A stretch of DNA of 64,000 nt from Vibrio plantisponsor (lineage in GTDB: Bacteria; Pseudomonadota; Gammaproteobacteria; Enterobacterales; Vibrionaceae). A model generated the notes under the pieces. The model searched no databases. It saw only the letters and a program-made list of their open reading frames with translations, and was not told where the DNA came from. Below are positions 18,832 to 27,292 of the stretch, piece after piece. How positions within the stretch are numbered: position 1 is the stretch's first letter; every line of letters starts with the position of its first letter. The DNA is taken from contig NZ_JABEQC010000003.1 of NCBI RefSeq assembly GCF_013041605.1, forward strand, positions 169,898 to 233,897, read 5' to 3'. A program made the translations under genes and the position numbers.

Positions 18832-19416
18832 TTAACGCTGGCAACTCTCTAGCAACTGGCGTTTACGAGGCTCTTGAAGTAGCTTCCAATGGATTCCTTC
18901 TATCGCCCCTGCAAACTTCCACAACAGTTTAATATCAACGTCATTACCATAGGTCTGGCAGACTTTGTTAAACACCGTTGGAGCACCTAACTTTATAAAT
19001 GTATCAACATCTTCTACACCGGACTTCTTAACCATTCTCTCCAATGTAAGCTGCATGTTAGGCAAATCTCTTAGACGACGATTAAGCGACGATTTTTGCA
19101 CAACACGTTGAGAAACTGCGTTTTTAATTGACGTGCCAACAATGGCATCTAATTCTTGGTAATTACTCGAGTACAGATCTGTGATGTCATAGTAGTTAAC
19201 TGTTGCTACAGTTTGTTTCTTCACATGACGGTACTTTTCACAACCTAACTCGGTTAACTGATCGTCTAACTCCTCTCCACCTCGGATATATATGCAGTCG
19301 TTGGTCAACAATGCATACATAGCATCCTCTTGGAATAAACCTATACCACCAAACATTGAACGCTGTTGGCTTTCACCAAACTTATTTACATAATCGAAAA
19401 ATGTTCGCTCTACCAT
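18832..19416 (-). CDS. tfoX: Competence regulator TfoX (Sxy)
   Basis: 194 residues with the two TfoX domains: N-terminal (FGESQQRSMFGGIGLF, IYIRGGEELD) and C-terminal (LRDLPNMQLTLERMVKKSGVED, LLWKFAGAIEGIHW). TfoX is the chitin-induced activator of natural transformation and, in several vibrios, of type VI secretion. Three in-frame ATGs cluster at the start; AAAGGG is nine bases from ATG 19416 and three from ATG 19422. No GEMM c-di-GMP riboswitch is present upstream, unlike tfoY, which supports the TfoX assignment. A hairpin overlaps the ribosome site. Confidence 0.9.
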   Translation of the reverse strand: MVERTFFDYVNKFGESQQRSMFGGIGLFQEDAMYALLTNDCIYIRGGEELDDQLTELGCEKYRHVKKQTVATVNYYDITDLYSSNYQELDAIVGTSIKNAVSQRVVQKSSLNRRLRDLPNMQLTLERMVKKSGVEDVDTFIKLGAPTVFNKVCQTYGNDVDIKLLWKFAGAIEGIHWKLLQEPRKRQLLESCQR

Positions 19417-19429
19417 AGTCATTGACCCT

Positions 19430-19450
19430 TTAATCAAATTCCCCGATTAA
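19430..19450 (-). promoter_or_regulatory. Hairpin at the tfoX ribosome site
   Basis: On the minus strand TTAATC (19450-19445) pairs with GATTAA (19435-19430), and the last two bases of the stem belong to the AAAGGG ribosome site. In V. cholerae tfoX translation is held back by leader structure and released by the small RNA TfoR; this structure is a candidate equivalent. Confidence 0.4.
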
Positions 19451-19540
19451 GAAAGATCACCAGATAGCAGTACAATTTAGCGAATAAAATTAATGATTTA
19501 ATTATTAGCACCTCATTTACTATGAGGATACCTGCTTTGT

Positions 19541-19591
19541 TATAGTACTATGATAGTTAACGACGCGAATTAAGTCAGGATATATCTCACA
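19541..19591 (-). promoter_or_regulatory. Candidate CRP-dependent tfoX promoter
   Basis: Minus-strand TGTGA-GATATA-TCCTG (19591-19576) has a full left half-site and a poor right half-site for CRP. A TATCAT -10-like element (19555-19550) would place the start near 19543, about 40 bases from the site centre, giving a leader of about 125 nt. CRP activation of tfoX is known in V. cholerae; the site itself is only inferred here. Confidence 0.35.
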
Positions 19592-19789
19592 CTCAACTAC
19601 TTTTTATTTATCAAAAATGAGATTCGCCTCGCATTGGCATATTTTTGATTGTTTAAGATTTAAAAATTCCTTCCACATTCCGAATTTTGACTTGCAATAG
19701 AAGAAATTAGCGAGACTGGGAGAGATTCGGTTGCTTATACACATTAGCGAAAGTTAAAATATGCCGACTTCTGCCTACTACTAATTTTT

Positions 19790-20710
19790 ATGAATCACTT
19801 ATCTTTTTACTGGCTTCCAGACAACAAACAACTTCTGATCAAGGGAGTCGAGAGCGAGTTTGCGAAACTTGTAGAAACCTCGATCAGTACAGGGAGAATT
19901 ACACTCCCGCCAATACCAGATGTGGTATTGAGAATACAAAAGATGACGTCACAAGAATCAACAACAATTTCAGACGTAGCAAACTGTCTTGCCGATGATC
20001 CCAGCCTTGCCGCCGTCGTGATTCGTATTGCGAATTCCGTCATTTTTAACCGCCGCAACATTACCTGCAATGATTTGATTACCGCTGTTTCACGGCTGGG
20101 TATTTTGCGCGTGAGAGATATAGTAACTGCTCAAGCAATCGAGCAGCTAAAACACGCCACCAACCTGAGTAAAGAGTGCAACAATATCCTGATTCACAGT
20201 GCTACCGTTTCTCGGGAGTTGGGCGCGACCATGGTATTGGTAACACAGGCTTTCAAAGAATTGGATCCGGAACACTATCAGCATCTGGAACTAGAAAAAG
20301 CCCTGCTTGTAGGATTATTAGCTGATATTGGATTATTTTGTTTGGTCAACGAGTACCATCAGTATCTGGAAAATGGCAACTACCTTGACCAAGACATTGC
20401 TCTGCAAATTTTTCACTCCCGCTGTTCAGACACCAGTCAATTGGTATTAAAGCATTGGGGTTTCGATGCTGACTTCTTAGACGTATGTTGCAACAAACAA
20501 AGTGTGGAACATTCTTTCGAAGTCAGTTACCTTGATGTAGCACGAATATCAAACCACTTGCTTATGTTTAGAAAACAAGACGATGCCATTGATGACCACG
20601 AAGTGGAAATCAACACAACTGGTGCCGAAGTTCTCTTTAACCTAAGCAATCTTAGCGAAATGGAATTTAACTCAAAACTTAGAGCGGTTATAAACGCCAG
20701 CGGTTTCTAA
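19790..20710 (+). CDS. HDOD domain protein
   Basis: 306 residues with an HDOD (metal-dependent-hydrolase-related output) domain from about residue 30 to 230: ITLPPIPDVVLRIQKM, DDPSLAAVVIRIANS, ITAVSRLGILRVRDIV are the family segments. HDOD proteins act as signalling scaffolds in motility, biofilm and competence control; catalytic HD residues are absent as usual. The start ATG has no good ribosome site. It lies 19 bases before lysO and divergent from tfoX. Confidence 0.82.
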   Translation: MNHLSFYWLPDNKQLLIKGVESEFAKLVETSISTGRITLPPIPDVVLRIQKMTSQESTTISDVANCLADDPSLAAVVIRIANSVIFNRRNITCNDLITAVSRLGILRVRDIVTAQAIEQLKHATNLSKECNNILIHSATVSRELGATMVLVTQAFKELDPEHYQHLELEKALLVGLLADIGLFCLVNEYHQYLENGNYLDQDIALQIFHSRCSDTSQLVLKHWGFDADFLDVCCNKQSVEHSFEVSYLDVARISNHLLMFRKQDDAIDDHEVEINTTGAEVLFNLSNLSEMEFNSKLRAVINASGF

Positions 20711-20729
20711 ACCTTACTTCGAGGAATGT

Positions 20730-21635
20730 ATGCTTTCAGGGATGTTGTTTATCTTTGCCCCACTTGTGGTGGGGTATCTGTTCTCTATTAACAATAAAAA
20801 TTGGCTAGTAAAACTCAACAGTGCGACTGCATCGCTTGTTTATGTGATCTTGTTTCTCATGGGCTTAAGTCTTGCTTCACTTGACAATCTGGGTGACAAC
20901 TTACAGCTCATCATTAAATATACCGCGGTATTCTTCCTCGTCATTGGTAGCTGCAACCTAGCTGTTTTACCGTTTGTCGATAAGCTTCTGCCATTAGAAA
21001 CCGATGTCAGCCATACCAAATTACCACTTTCCCGAATGGCCTTGGAATCTGCAAAGCTGATTTTAGTTGTCGGAGGTGGATTGGTTATTGGCGTTGTGCT
21101 TGGCTTTGATTTGAGTTGGGTAGACAGCGCTAGTGAATGGATTTTATTCATTCTGCTGTTCTTTATTGGTATTCAGTTAAGAAACAGTGGTTTATCGCTA
21201 GGTCAAATATTGCTGAATAAACATGGCATGGTTATCGCCAGTGTCATCGTCGTCACTAGCCTCGTCGGTGGCGTAATCGCTTCATTCATTTTGGATATTT
21301 CGCTCTACCAAGGGCTTGCGATGGCATCAGGTTTTGGCTGGTACTCTTTAGCAGGCATTCTGATGGGCGATGCATTCGGTCCTGTTTTTGGCGGTGCTTC
21401 TTTCCTGATTGAATTGCTGCGCGAACTGATCTCTTTGGTTCTTATCCCTATGTTTGTTGGCCGTATGCCTTGCACATCGATTGGATACGCTGGCGCAACA
21501 GCGATGGACTTTACGCTTCCGGTGATTCAAACTACCGGCGGAGTTCGTTGTGTTCCTGTCGCTATCGTCAGCGGATTTATACTAAGCTTGCTCGTTCCAG
21601 TTTTGATGCTATTTTTTGTATCTCTCTCGCACTAA
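20730..21635 (+). CDS. lysO: Lysine exporter LysO (YbjE family)
   Basis: 301 residues, about eight hydrophobic helices, DUF340 family. The C-terminal signature GYAGATAMDFTLPVIQTTGG and the central FGWYSLAGILMGDAFGPVFG match LysO, which exports L-lysine across the inner membrane in E. coli. GAGGA lies upstream of ATG 20730. There is no lysine riboswitch, because the gene starts 19 bases after the HDOD gene and is probably co-transcribed with it. Confidence 0.9.
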   Translation: MLSGMLFIFAPLVVGYLFSINNKNWLVKLNSATASLVYVILFLMGLSLASLDNLGDNLQLIIKYTAVFFLVIGSCNLAVLPFVDKLLPLETDVSHTKLPLSRMALESAKLILVVGGGLVIGVVLGFDLSWVDSASEWILFILLFFIGIQLRNSGLSLGQILLNKHGMVIASVIVVTSLVGGVIASFILDISLYQGLAMASGFGWYSLAGILMGDAFGPVFGGASFLIELLRELISLVLIPMFVGRMPCTSIGYAGATAMDFTLPVIQTTGGVRCVPVAIVSGFILSLLVPVLMLFFVSLSH

Positions 21636-21769
21636 TTGCATGAGAATTTATGTACATTATGCAACGCTTATAAAAGACGAATTTGTCAGCCCAACATAAA
21701 AAAGAAATGCCAGTGCGTCAAAACAAGACCCGCGAGAGCATAATAACAATAGTTAACAAAGGAACAGTT

Positions 21770-22282
21770 ATGAAACGCCTTCTAACCACACTACTTCTTT
21801 CAGCCACTTCTCTAAGTGCAGCTGCCTCAGATAATCAGTGCTTCGCTGGTAAGTATGACGCATACATCGATGCGTCATTAGGGTGGTATGAGGATCTAGC
21901 ACAACTGACTACAGATAGTTACCCTGAACTGGCGGATGTTAGCCAGTGGTTTCTCGAAGGTCGTAAACACCACTTCGAACTTAACCGCGCAGCGGTACAC
22001 TACTACCTCGATCACGATGCATCAAAAGTTGCCACAAGCCAACCTGTGGAAGCTTGGTTAAAGCTTGAACAGCATGATATTAAAGTACTGGCATCACGTA
22101 GTGACGAGCTAGGCAAAATCGCCAAAACCACCTTCGATGATCGCCAATCAAAGCCGCACGAAAAAAATTATGAATTACGTTCAGCATTTGCAGAGCTTTT
22201 AAGCCACCCGAAACAAATCGATACTGCGCTTAACCGCTACAACACTGCGATTGCGAAACTAGAAAAAATTGAATGTAAGTAA
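21770..22282 (+). CDS. Hypothetical periplasmic protein
   Basis: 170 residues. The signal peptide MKRLLTTLLLSATSLSAAA is followed by a helical mature domain with two Cys (NQCFAG near the N-terminus and IECK at the end), which could form a disulfide. AAAGGA precedes ATG 21770, and an upstream in-frame ATG at 21683 is not needed. I recognise no family. Terminator downstream at 22334. Confidence 0.7.
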   Translation: MKRLLTTLLLSATSLSAAASDNQCFAGKYDAYIDASLGWYEDLAQLTTDSYPELADVSQWFLEGRKHHFELNRAAVHYYLDHDASKVATSQPVEAWLKLEQHDIKVLASRSDELGKIAKTTFDDRQSKPHEKNYELRSAFAELLSHPKQIDTALNRYNTAIAKLEKIECK

Positions 22283-22333
22283 AAGTACATTTTTTAGCTC
22301 ATAATTTTCGTAATTTAGGCTTTCCGAATTAAG

Positions 22334-22355
22334 ACGGGACATTAGTCCCGTTTTC
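22334..22355 (+). terminator. Terminator before panP
   Basis: ACGGGAC (22334-22340), loop ATTA, GTCCCGT, then TTTTC. It closes the periplasmic protein gene. Confidence 0.8.
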
Positions 22356-22407
22356 GTTTAGATTGTCCCGCTGCAACCCTAAAACTACAACTATATATAG
22401 ACGCGAC

Positions 22408-24054
22408 ATGGTATCAGAACAAAGAACCGCTGATGCGAATTTCGAATCTCTGCTTCGAATCTTCACCGTACCAGAAGGGCCAGACTCAACGCTGACCAAA
22501 ATAGAAGAAGAACTTTCACGCAATCTAAACAAGTTTTTGCGAGAGCATATCGTTGCCGAAGAGAAATCGCTCAAGGATATCGAAAAAGATTTTTCCGATG
22601 CTCACATTCCTGAGCAACCGGAGTTTGTCTCTGACCATACGCAGCATCTGCTAGACACCCTTGTGTCTCATTCTGTTCATACCGCTTCACCAAGCTTTAT
22701 TGGTCATATGACATCGGCTTTGCCTTACTTCTTAATGCCGCTGTCGAAAATCATGATCGCCTTAAACCAAAACTTGGTAAAAATTGAAACATCGAAAGCT
22801 TTCACGCCCCTAGAACGTCAAGTTTTAGGTATGTTGCACCGTTTGATTTACAACCGTGATGACAGCTTTTACTCCTCATGGATGCACAGTGCAGAACACT
22901 CTTTAGGTGCATTTTGCTCTGGCGGAACCATCGCCAACATTACTGCACTTTGGGTCGCGCGCAACAAAGCATTAAAAGCACAAGGCAGCTTTAAAGGCGT
23001 GGAAAAAGAAGGCCTGTTCAAAGCCATGAAACATTATGGTTATGAAGGCTTAGCTGTGCTTGTTTCCGAACGTGGACACTACTCTCTCAAGAAGGCAGTA
23101 GATGTTCTCGGTATTGGACAAGAAGGTCTGGTGTCAGTAAAAACTGCGGATAACAACCGCATCTGCCCTAAAGACCTGCAAGATAAAATTGCCGAGCTTA
23201 AACAACAAAACATCAAGCCGTTTGCGGTTATTGGTGTCGCGGGTACGACCGAAACAGGTAATATCGACCCGTTAAGAGAAATTGCAAAAATTTGCCAAGA
23301 CGAAGGCTGCCACTTCCACATCGATGCAGCGTGGGGTGGCGCGACATTAATGTCGAATAATCATCGTCACCTACTCGATGGCATAGAACTAGCGGATTCA
23401 GTCACCATTGATGCCCATAAACAACTCTACATCCCTATGGGTGCTGGCATGGTGTTGTTTAAAGATCCTGACGCGATGAAATCAATAGAACACCACGCTC
23501 AATATATCTTGCGTAAAGGTTCAAAGGATCTCGGTAGTCATACATTAGAAGGTTCTCGCTCGGGTATGGCAATGCTGGTTTATGCAAGCATGCACATCAT
23601 CAGCCGAGCTGGTTATGAGCTGTTGATCGACCAGAGTATTGCCAAAGCGCGTTATTTTGCTGATCTAATCAAAGCTCAGCCAGATTTTGAGCTGGTATCA
23701 GAACCTGAGTTATGCCTGCTGACATATCGCTATTTGCCAGAACATTTTAAACAAGCATTAGAAAAAGCGGACGCTAAACAGAAGCTCGCTCTGAATGAAT
23801 TGCTCAACGAGTTGACCAAGTTTGTGCAAAAAACTCAACGTGAAACGGGTAAGTCATTCGTATCTCGTACTCAGTTAAATCCAAAATGTTGGGAGCAACT
23901 TAATACGATCGTTTTCCGTGTGGTGTTGGCAAATCCGTTAACGACGCACGATATTCTGCATTCGGTGCTAGATGAGCAACGTAAGATTGTTCAACAGGCT
24001 CCTAACTTAATGCGCCAAATTGAACAGATGGCACAAAGTATCCTAAGCGCGTAA
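22408..24054 (+). CDS. panP: PLP-dependent aspartate 1-decarboxylase PanP
   Basis: A group II PLP decarboxylase of 548 residues. Motifs: HFHIDAAWGG (cofactor Asp), VTIDAHKQLYIPMGAGM (PLP lysine), and the N-terminal region VHTASPSFIGHMTSALPYF. Vibrio proteins of this type, long annotated as glutamate decarboxylases, include PanP, which makes beta-alanine from aspartate for pantothenate synthesis in genomes lacking panD; that role is inferred by family. ATG 22408 is chosen because similarity begins at MVSEQ; ATG 22363 is possible. Confidence 0.85.
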   Translation: MVSEQRTADANFESLLRIFTVPEGPDSTLTKIEEELSRNLNKFLREHIVAEEKSLKDIEKDFSDAHIPEQPEFVSDHTQHLLDTLVSHSVHTASPSFIGHMTSALPYFLMPLSKIMIALNQNLVKIETSKAFTPLERQVLGMLHRLIYNRDDSFYSSWMHSAEHSLGAFCSGGTIANITALWVARNKALKAQGSFKGVEKEGLFKAMKHYGYEGLAVLVSERGHYSLKKAVDVLGIGQEGLVSVKTADNNRICPKDLQDKIAELKQQNIKPFAVIGVAGTTETGNIDPLREIAKICQDEGCHFHIDAAWGGATLMSNNHRHLLDGIELADSVTIDAHKQLYIPMGAGMVLFKDPDAMKSIEHHAQYILRKGSKDLGSHTLEGSRSGMAMLVYASMHIISRAGYELLIDQSIAKARYFADLIKAQPDFELVSEPELCLLTYRYLPEHFKQALEKADAKQKLALNELLNELTKFVQKTQRETGKSFVSRTQLNPKCWEQLNTIVFRVVLANPLTTHDILHSVLDEQRKIVQQAPNLMRQIEQMAQSILSA

Positions 24055-24061
24055 AAGCTTT

Positions 24062-24110
24062 AAAAGTTACAGTGAAATTGAAAATTACTTTCGATTTGCT
24101 GTAACTTTTT
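24062..24110 (+). terminator. Terminator after panP
   Basis: AAAAGTTACAG (24062-24072) pairs with CTGTAACTTTT (24099-24109), T-run at the 3' side; a 26-base loop with some internal pairing. Confidence 0.65.
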
Positions 24111-24355
24111 CATCATTCACTCGCTAATATTCTCTTATATCGACAAATCGCAGCTAAAAAACTGTAGTTTTTTTTAATTTTTAGTTTGAGGCTTGTCATA
24201 TTCTCATCATCCCGTGGATTTTTCGTTTCGGGATTCCTACAGCTTAGGTTTATACTGACATCATGGCGTTGGTATTAGGAAATTTATTATTTCCTTATTT
24301 TTAAATGGTTTATCCATGAAACCAACAAGTTGTTCTCTATGCCTGCGTGAACACT

Positions 24356-25210
24356 ATGAATACATTAGAAAAAATTCAAAAAAATCTGGAAAATTTTAGC
24401 AAGTCAGAGCGCAAAGTCGCTGAAGTTATTATGGCTTCACCACAGACTGCCATTCACTCTAGCATTGCAACATTAGCGAAAATGGCTGATGTGAGTGAAC
24501 CGACTGTAAACCGTTTTTGTCGTCGCCTAGACACAAAAGGTTTTCCTGATTTCAAACTACATTTAGCGCAAAGCCTTGCCAACGGAACGCCTTACGTCAA
24601 CCGCAATGTTGAAGAAGACGATGGTCCGGATGCTTACACCCACAAGATTTTCGAATCAACTATGGCGTGTTTAGATGTAGCGAAAAACAGCTTAGAGCCA
24701 ATGCAAATCAATCGTGCAGTTGACCTTCTGACACAGGCGAAGCGTATTTCGTTTTTCGGATTAGGGGCATCGTCAGCTGTCGCTCGTGATGCGCAAAACA
24801 AGTTCATTCGTTTTAATATTCCGATCAGCTGCTTTGAAGACATTGTAATGCAACGTATGAGCTGCATTAACTGTACTGATAATGACGTTATCGTTCTTAT
24901 CTCGCACACTGGTAGAACAAAGAGCCAAGTTGAAATCGCAAATCTCGCTCGTGAAAACGGCGCAACTGTAATTGCAATTACAGCAAAAGATTCACCTCTT
25001 GATAAAGCAGCGTCTTTATCTATCTGTTTGGATATTCCTGAAGATACTGATGTATATATGCCAATGGCGAGCCGCGTTGTTCAGATGACCATCATCGATG
25101 TTTTGGCTACGGGCTTTACTTTACGCAGAGGCTCAGGTTTCCGCGAAAACTTGAAGAGAGTAAAAGAAGTACTGAAAGACTCTCGTTATGACAAGTCTTC
25201 ACAATTCTAA
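24356..25210 (+). CDS. hexR: HexR, RpiR-family regulator of central carbon metabolism
   Basis: 284 residues: an RpiR-type helix-turn-helix (SKSERKVAEVIMASP, VSEPTVNRFCRRLDTKGFPDFK) in residues 1-77, then a SIS sugar-phosphate domain (ISFFGLGASSAVARDA, VLISHTGRTKSQVE). The close match to enteric HexR along its length, including NGTPYVNRNV and FTLRRGSGFR, supports the name. HexR senses 2-keto-3-deoxy-6-phosphogluconate and controls glycolytic and gluconeogenic genes. A GTG at 24347 is an alternative start; neither has a good ribosome site. Confidence 0.93.
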   Translation: MNTLEKIQKNLENFSKSERKVAEVIMASPQTAIHSSIATLAKMADVSEPTVNRFCRRLDTKGFPDFKLHLAQSLANGTPYVNRNVEEDDGPDAYTHKIFESTMACLDVAKNSLEPMQINRAVDLLTQAKRISFFGLGASSAVARDAQNKFIRFNIPISCFEDIVMQRMSCINCTDNDVIVLISHTGRTKSQVEIANLARENGATVIAITAKDSPLDKAASLSICLDIPEDTDVYMPMASRVVQMTIIDVLATGFTLRRGSGFRENLKRVKEVLKDSRYDKSSQF

Positions 25211-25236
25211 AAAAACGGAGCTTCGGCTCCGTTTTT
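25211..25236. terminator. Bidirectional terminator between hexR and the alcohol dehydrogenase gene
   Basis: AAAAACGGAGC, UUCG-type tetraloop TTCG, GCTCCGTTTTT. Very stable, between convergent genes. Confidence 0.93.
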
Positions 25237-25256
25237 CTTTCCCTTGATTGCATTAA

Positions 25257-26501
25257 CTATTCCGTTTTTGAACCTTCTTCTCGCATAGAGTTGTAGAGCA
25301 GTTCAACCTTGCCACTCATCTGAACCTCAGCTGGCTCTTGGCAGACACCACTGCACTCACAAACTTGATTCAAGATATACACCAAACGCTCTTTGGTCAG
25401 TGGGATTGGATTTCCCTTTATCGAATTGGATTTCAATGCATCTTGAGCCACTTTTTCAAAAGAGGTATTACATACACCAAAGCTACTTAGTAACGGCAAT
25501 CCTAACGTGTCGAGCATATCTTCAACCCAGGCAACTCCGTCTTCTATTTTTGCCTGACTGTTACCCGTAAGCAGTTCCGCCAAGTGTGTGTATCGATGAA
25601 GAATGTCATCTCGGCCAGCTAGTCGCGCTGCATTGATGTTTTCAAGCATGACATAAGGCGAGAGACGTGCAGTAATTACACTATGGGGGGCTTCCAACTT
25701 GCCACACAGTGCCGACGCTAACCCGTGAGCAGCACCCAACTTAGCATTGGTTGATGCCATTCCACCCAACATGGCCGCAAAAGACAGATCAGCACGAGCA
25801 GTTCTATCATCTTGCAAACACGCTGGTAATACCGCCCGAGAAAGTTTGCGCATCCCCTCTTCACAGACCATATCCGTGAGTGGATTTGGGTCTCCGCAAA
25901 CATAGGACTCCATAAGATGCGTGAAGGTTTCCATCGCACCGCGGCCTGAAATCAGCGGCTCTGTACCATAGGTCAACGTCGGATCCACTATCGCAACATC
26001 AGGGATCATATCCGGACTGCGCAGGCTCACTTTCACCTTATCCTGACCAGACTTTAGAACGGCTTTACGCGTGACTTCCGAACCAGTACTTGCGGTAGTG
26101 GGGATCGCAATCATAGGGAGAGGTTTGGTTTTGAGGGGAACACACCGCCCCAGCACTTCAACATAGTCATAAACGTTACCTTGATTGGGAATGATCGCCG
26201 CTAACGCTTTCCCCATATCAAGCACACTACCACCACCTATTGCAACGACGAGATTAGGAGAAAAGCGACGCCCGATGATGGAGGTTTCTTCCACCATGGT
26301 GATATTCGGTTCACCCGAAATAGATACATGCTGATATCGGAGCTTTTGTTGATTGAGGTAGTCAATAATTGGGCGAGCACGTTCACTCTGTTTACCAGAG
26401 ACTAAGAGAACGCTGTAACCAAACTGCTTGATCAATGAGAGAGAGTTTTCGAGAGCCCCTTCTCCAAAGATAATTCGGCTGGAAGTCATGAACTGGAACA
26501 T
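25257..26501 (-). CDS. Iron-containing alcohol dehydrogenase family protein
   Basis: 414 residues, group III Fe-ADH fold. The NAD-binding signature VVAIGGGSVLDMGKA and IAIPTTASTGSE are clear. Of the four metal ligands, three His are kept (THLME near residue 195, GAAHGLAS, APHSV), but the usual Asp four residues before the first His is Glu (about 191). The C-terminus has a cysteine cluster CECSGVC not typical of FucO-like enzymes. GGAG lies seven bases before ATG 26501; the longer frame lacks family sequence. Substrate unknown. Confidence 0.85.
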   Translation of the reverse strand: MFQFMTSSRIIFGEGALENSLSLIKQFGYSVLLVSGKQSERARPIIDYLNQQKLRYQHVSISGEPNITMVEETSIIGRRFSPNLVVAIGGGSVLDMGKALAAIIPNQGNVYDYVEVLGRCVPLKTKPLPMIAIPTTASTGSEVTRKAVLKSGQDKVKVSLRSPDMIPDVAIVDPTLTYGTEPLISGRGAMETFTHLMESYVCGDPNPLTDMVCEEGMRKLSRAVLPACLQDDRTARADLSFAAMLGGMASTNAKLGAAHGLASALCGKLEAPHSVITARLSPYVMLENINAARLAGRDDILHRYTHLAELLTGNSQAKIEDGVAWVEDMLDTLGLPLLSSFGVCNTSFEKVAQDALKSNSIKGNPIPLTKERLVYILNQVCECSGVCQEPAEVQMSGKVELLYNSMREEGSKTE

Positions 26502-26851
26502 AGTGGAACTCCATTCCGCTACAATAAATTGCAACTAGATTGCCCCTATCCAAAACGGCTTTTTTTGACTCAGGGCAATTCGTAAGCAATAACCGCTTTT
26601 TTTAACTGAGAATATGCTCCAAATCACGTATGCCCCGATTCAGCACCAAGGTTTCTTTGCTGCTCGACTTCAACAGAATAATAATTAATCGTAAAAAGTC
26701 GTCTTTTTAAACAACTCATCACTTCATCAGTAACACGCTCAAAACACGCTTTATTCAATAGGTTTTAACTATTAAAACAAGTGATAAATGCAGCTTTATT
26801 TTCTATGTGGGATCGGGCATAGTAGTCTCAAATGAATTATAGGAGAAAGAT
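26502..26851. other. Divergent intergenic region, alcohol dehydrogenase gene / grxA
   Basis: 350 bases, A/T-rich. It holds an imperfect direct repeat, AACGGCTTTTTTTGACTCAG (26554-26573) and AACCGCTTTTTTTAACTGAG (26591-26610), of unknown meaning. No convincing -35/-10 pair, operator or extra gene was found. Confidence 0.5.
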
Positions 26852-27118
26852 ATGTTCGCAGTTATTTTTGGTCGCCCAGCTTGCCCTTATTGTGTTCGTG
26901 CTAAAGAGCACGCTGAAACGCTAAAAGCAAAACGTGACGATTTTAACTACCGTTATGTTGATATTCATGCGGAAGGTATCTCAAAAGCAGATTTAGAAAA
27001 GACTGTTGGTAAACCAGTAGAAACGGTTCCTCAGATCTTCCTTGACCAAGTTCATATTGGTGGCTGTACAGAATTTGAAGCTTACGCAAAAGAACACCTA
27101 GGTCTTTTCGACGAGTAA
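26852..27118 (+). CDS. grxA: Glutaredoxin 1
   Basis: 88 residues with the dithiol active site CPYC (Cys11 and Cys14 in FGRPACPYCVRAKEH), the cis-Pro segment VETVPQIFLD and the GSH-binding IGGCTEFEAY. GrxA reduces ribonucleotide reductase and mixed disulfides using glutathione. TAGGAG precedes ATG 26852. Single-gene transcript with a good terminator. Confidence 0.95.
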   Translation: MFAVIFGRPACPYCVRAKEHAETLKAKRDDFNYRYVDIHAEGISKADLEKTVGKPVETVPQIFLDQVHIGGCTEFEAYAKEHLGLFDE

Positions 27119-27151
27119 GAATGCAAATTACTGCATAAAAACGATTGCTAG

Positions 27152-27182
27152 AAAGCCCGCACATTTATGCGGGCTTTTTTTA
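27152..27182 (+). terminator. Terminator after grxA
   Basis: AAAGCCCGC (27152-27160), loop ACATTTAT, GCGGGCTTT (27169-27177) and a run of T. Confidence 0.92.
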
Positions 27183-27292
27183 TTGATGAACGACAGGTTT
27201 ACTCAAGAATTTAATTATTTTTTTTTGTTATTACGTTAGAATCGTCACACTTTATAGTTCTACTGTTGCACATGTAATAATTGAGATAATTT

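Larger units (their letters stand above)
19417..19789. other. Intergenic region between tfoX and the HDOD gene
   Basis: 373 bases, A/T-rich, divergent. It contains the tfoX leader and promoter elements listed separately, including a small hairpin CCTCAT/ATGAGG near 19510-19530. I see no clear promoter for the HDOD gene and no further open frame with a ribosome site. Confidence 0.6.

Noticed and set aside
19437..19700. Search for a GEMM c-di-GMP riboswitch upstream of the TfoX-type gene
   Set aside because: Neither the conserved GEMM core sequences nor its paired hairpins occur on the minus strand here, so this is tfoX rather than the riboswitch-controlled tfoY.
20600..20730. Possible lysine riboswitch before lysO
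   Set aside because: Only 19 bases separate lysO from the HDOD gene, and no riboswitch-like structure is present.
21640..21672. TTGCAT/ATGCAA inverted repeat after lysO
   Set aside because: Six-base arms with a 17-base spacer are easily met by chance, and no T-run or known operator pattern accompanies them.
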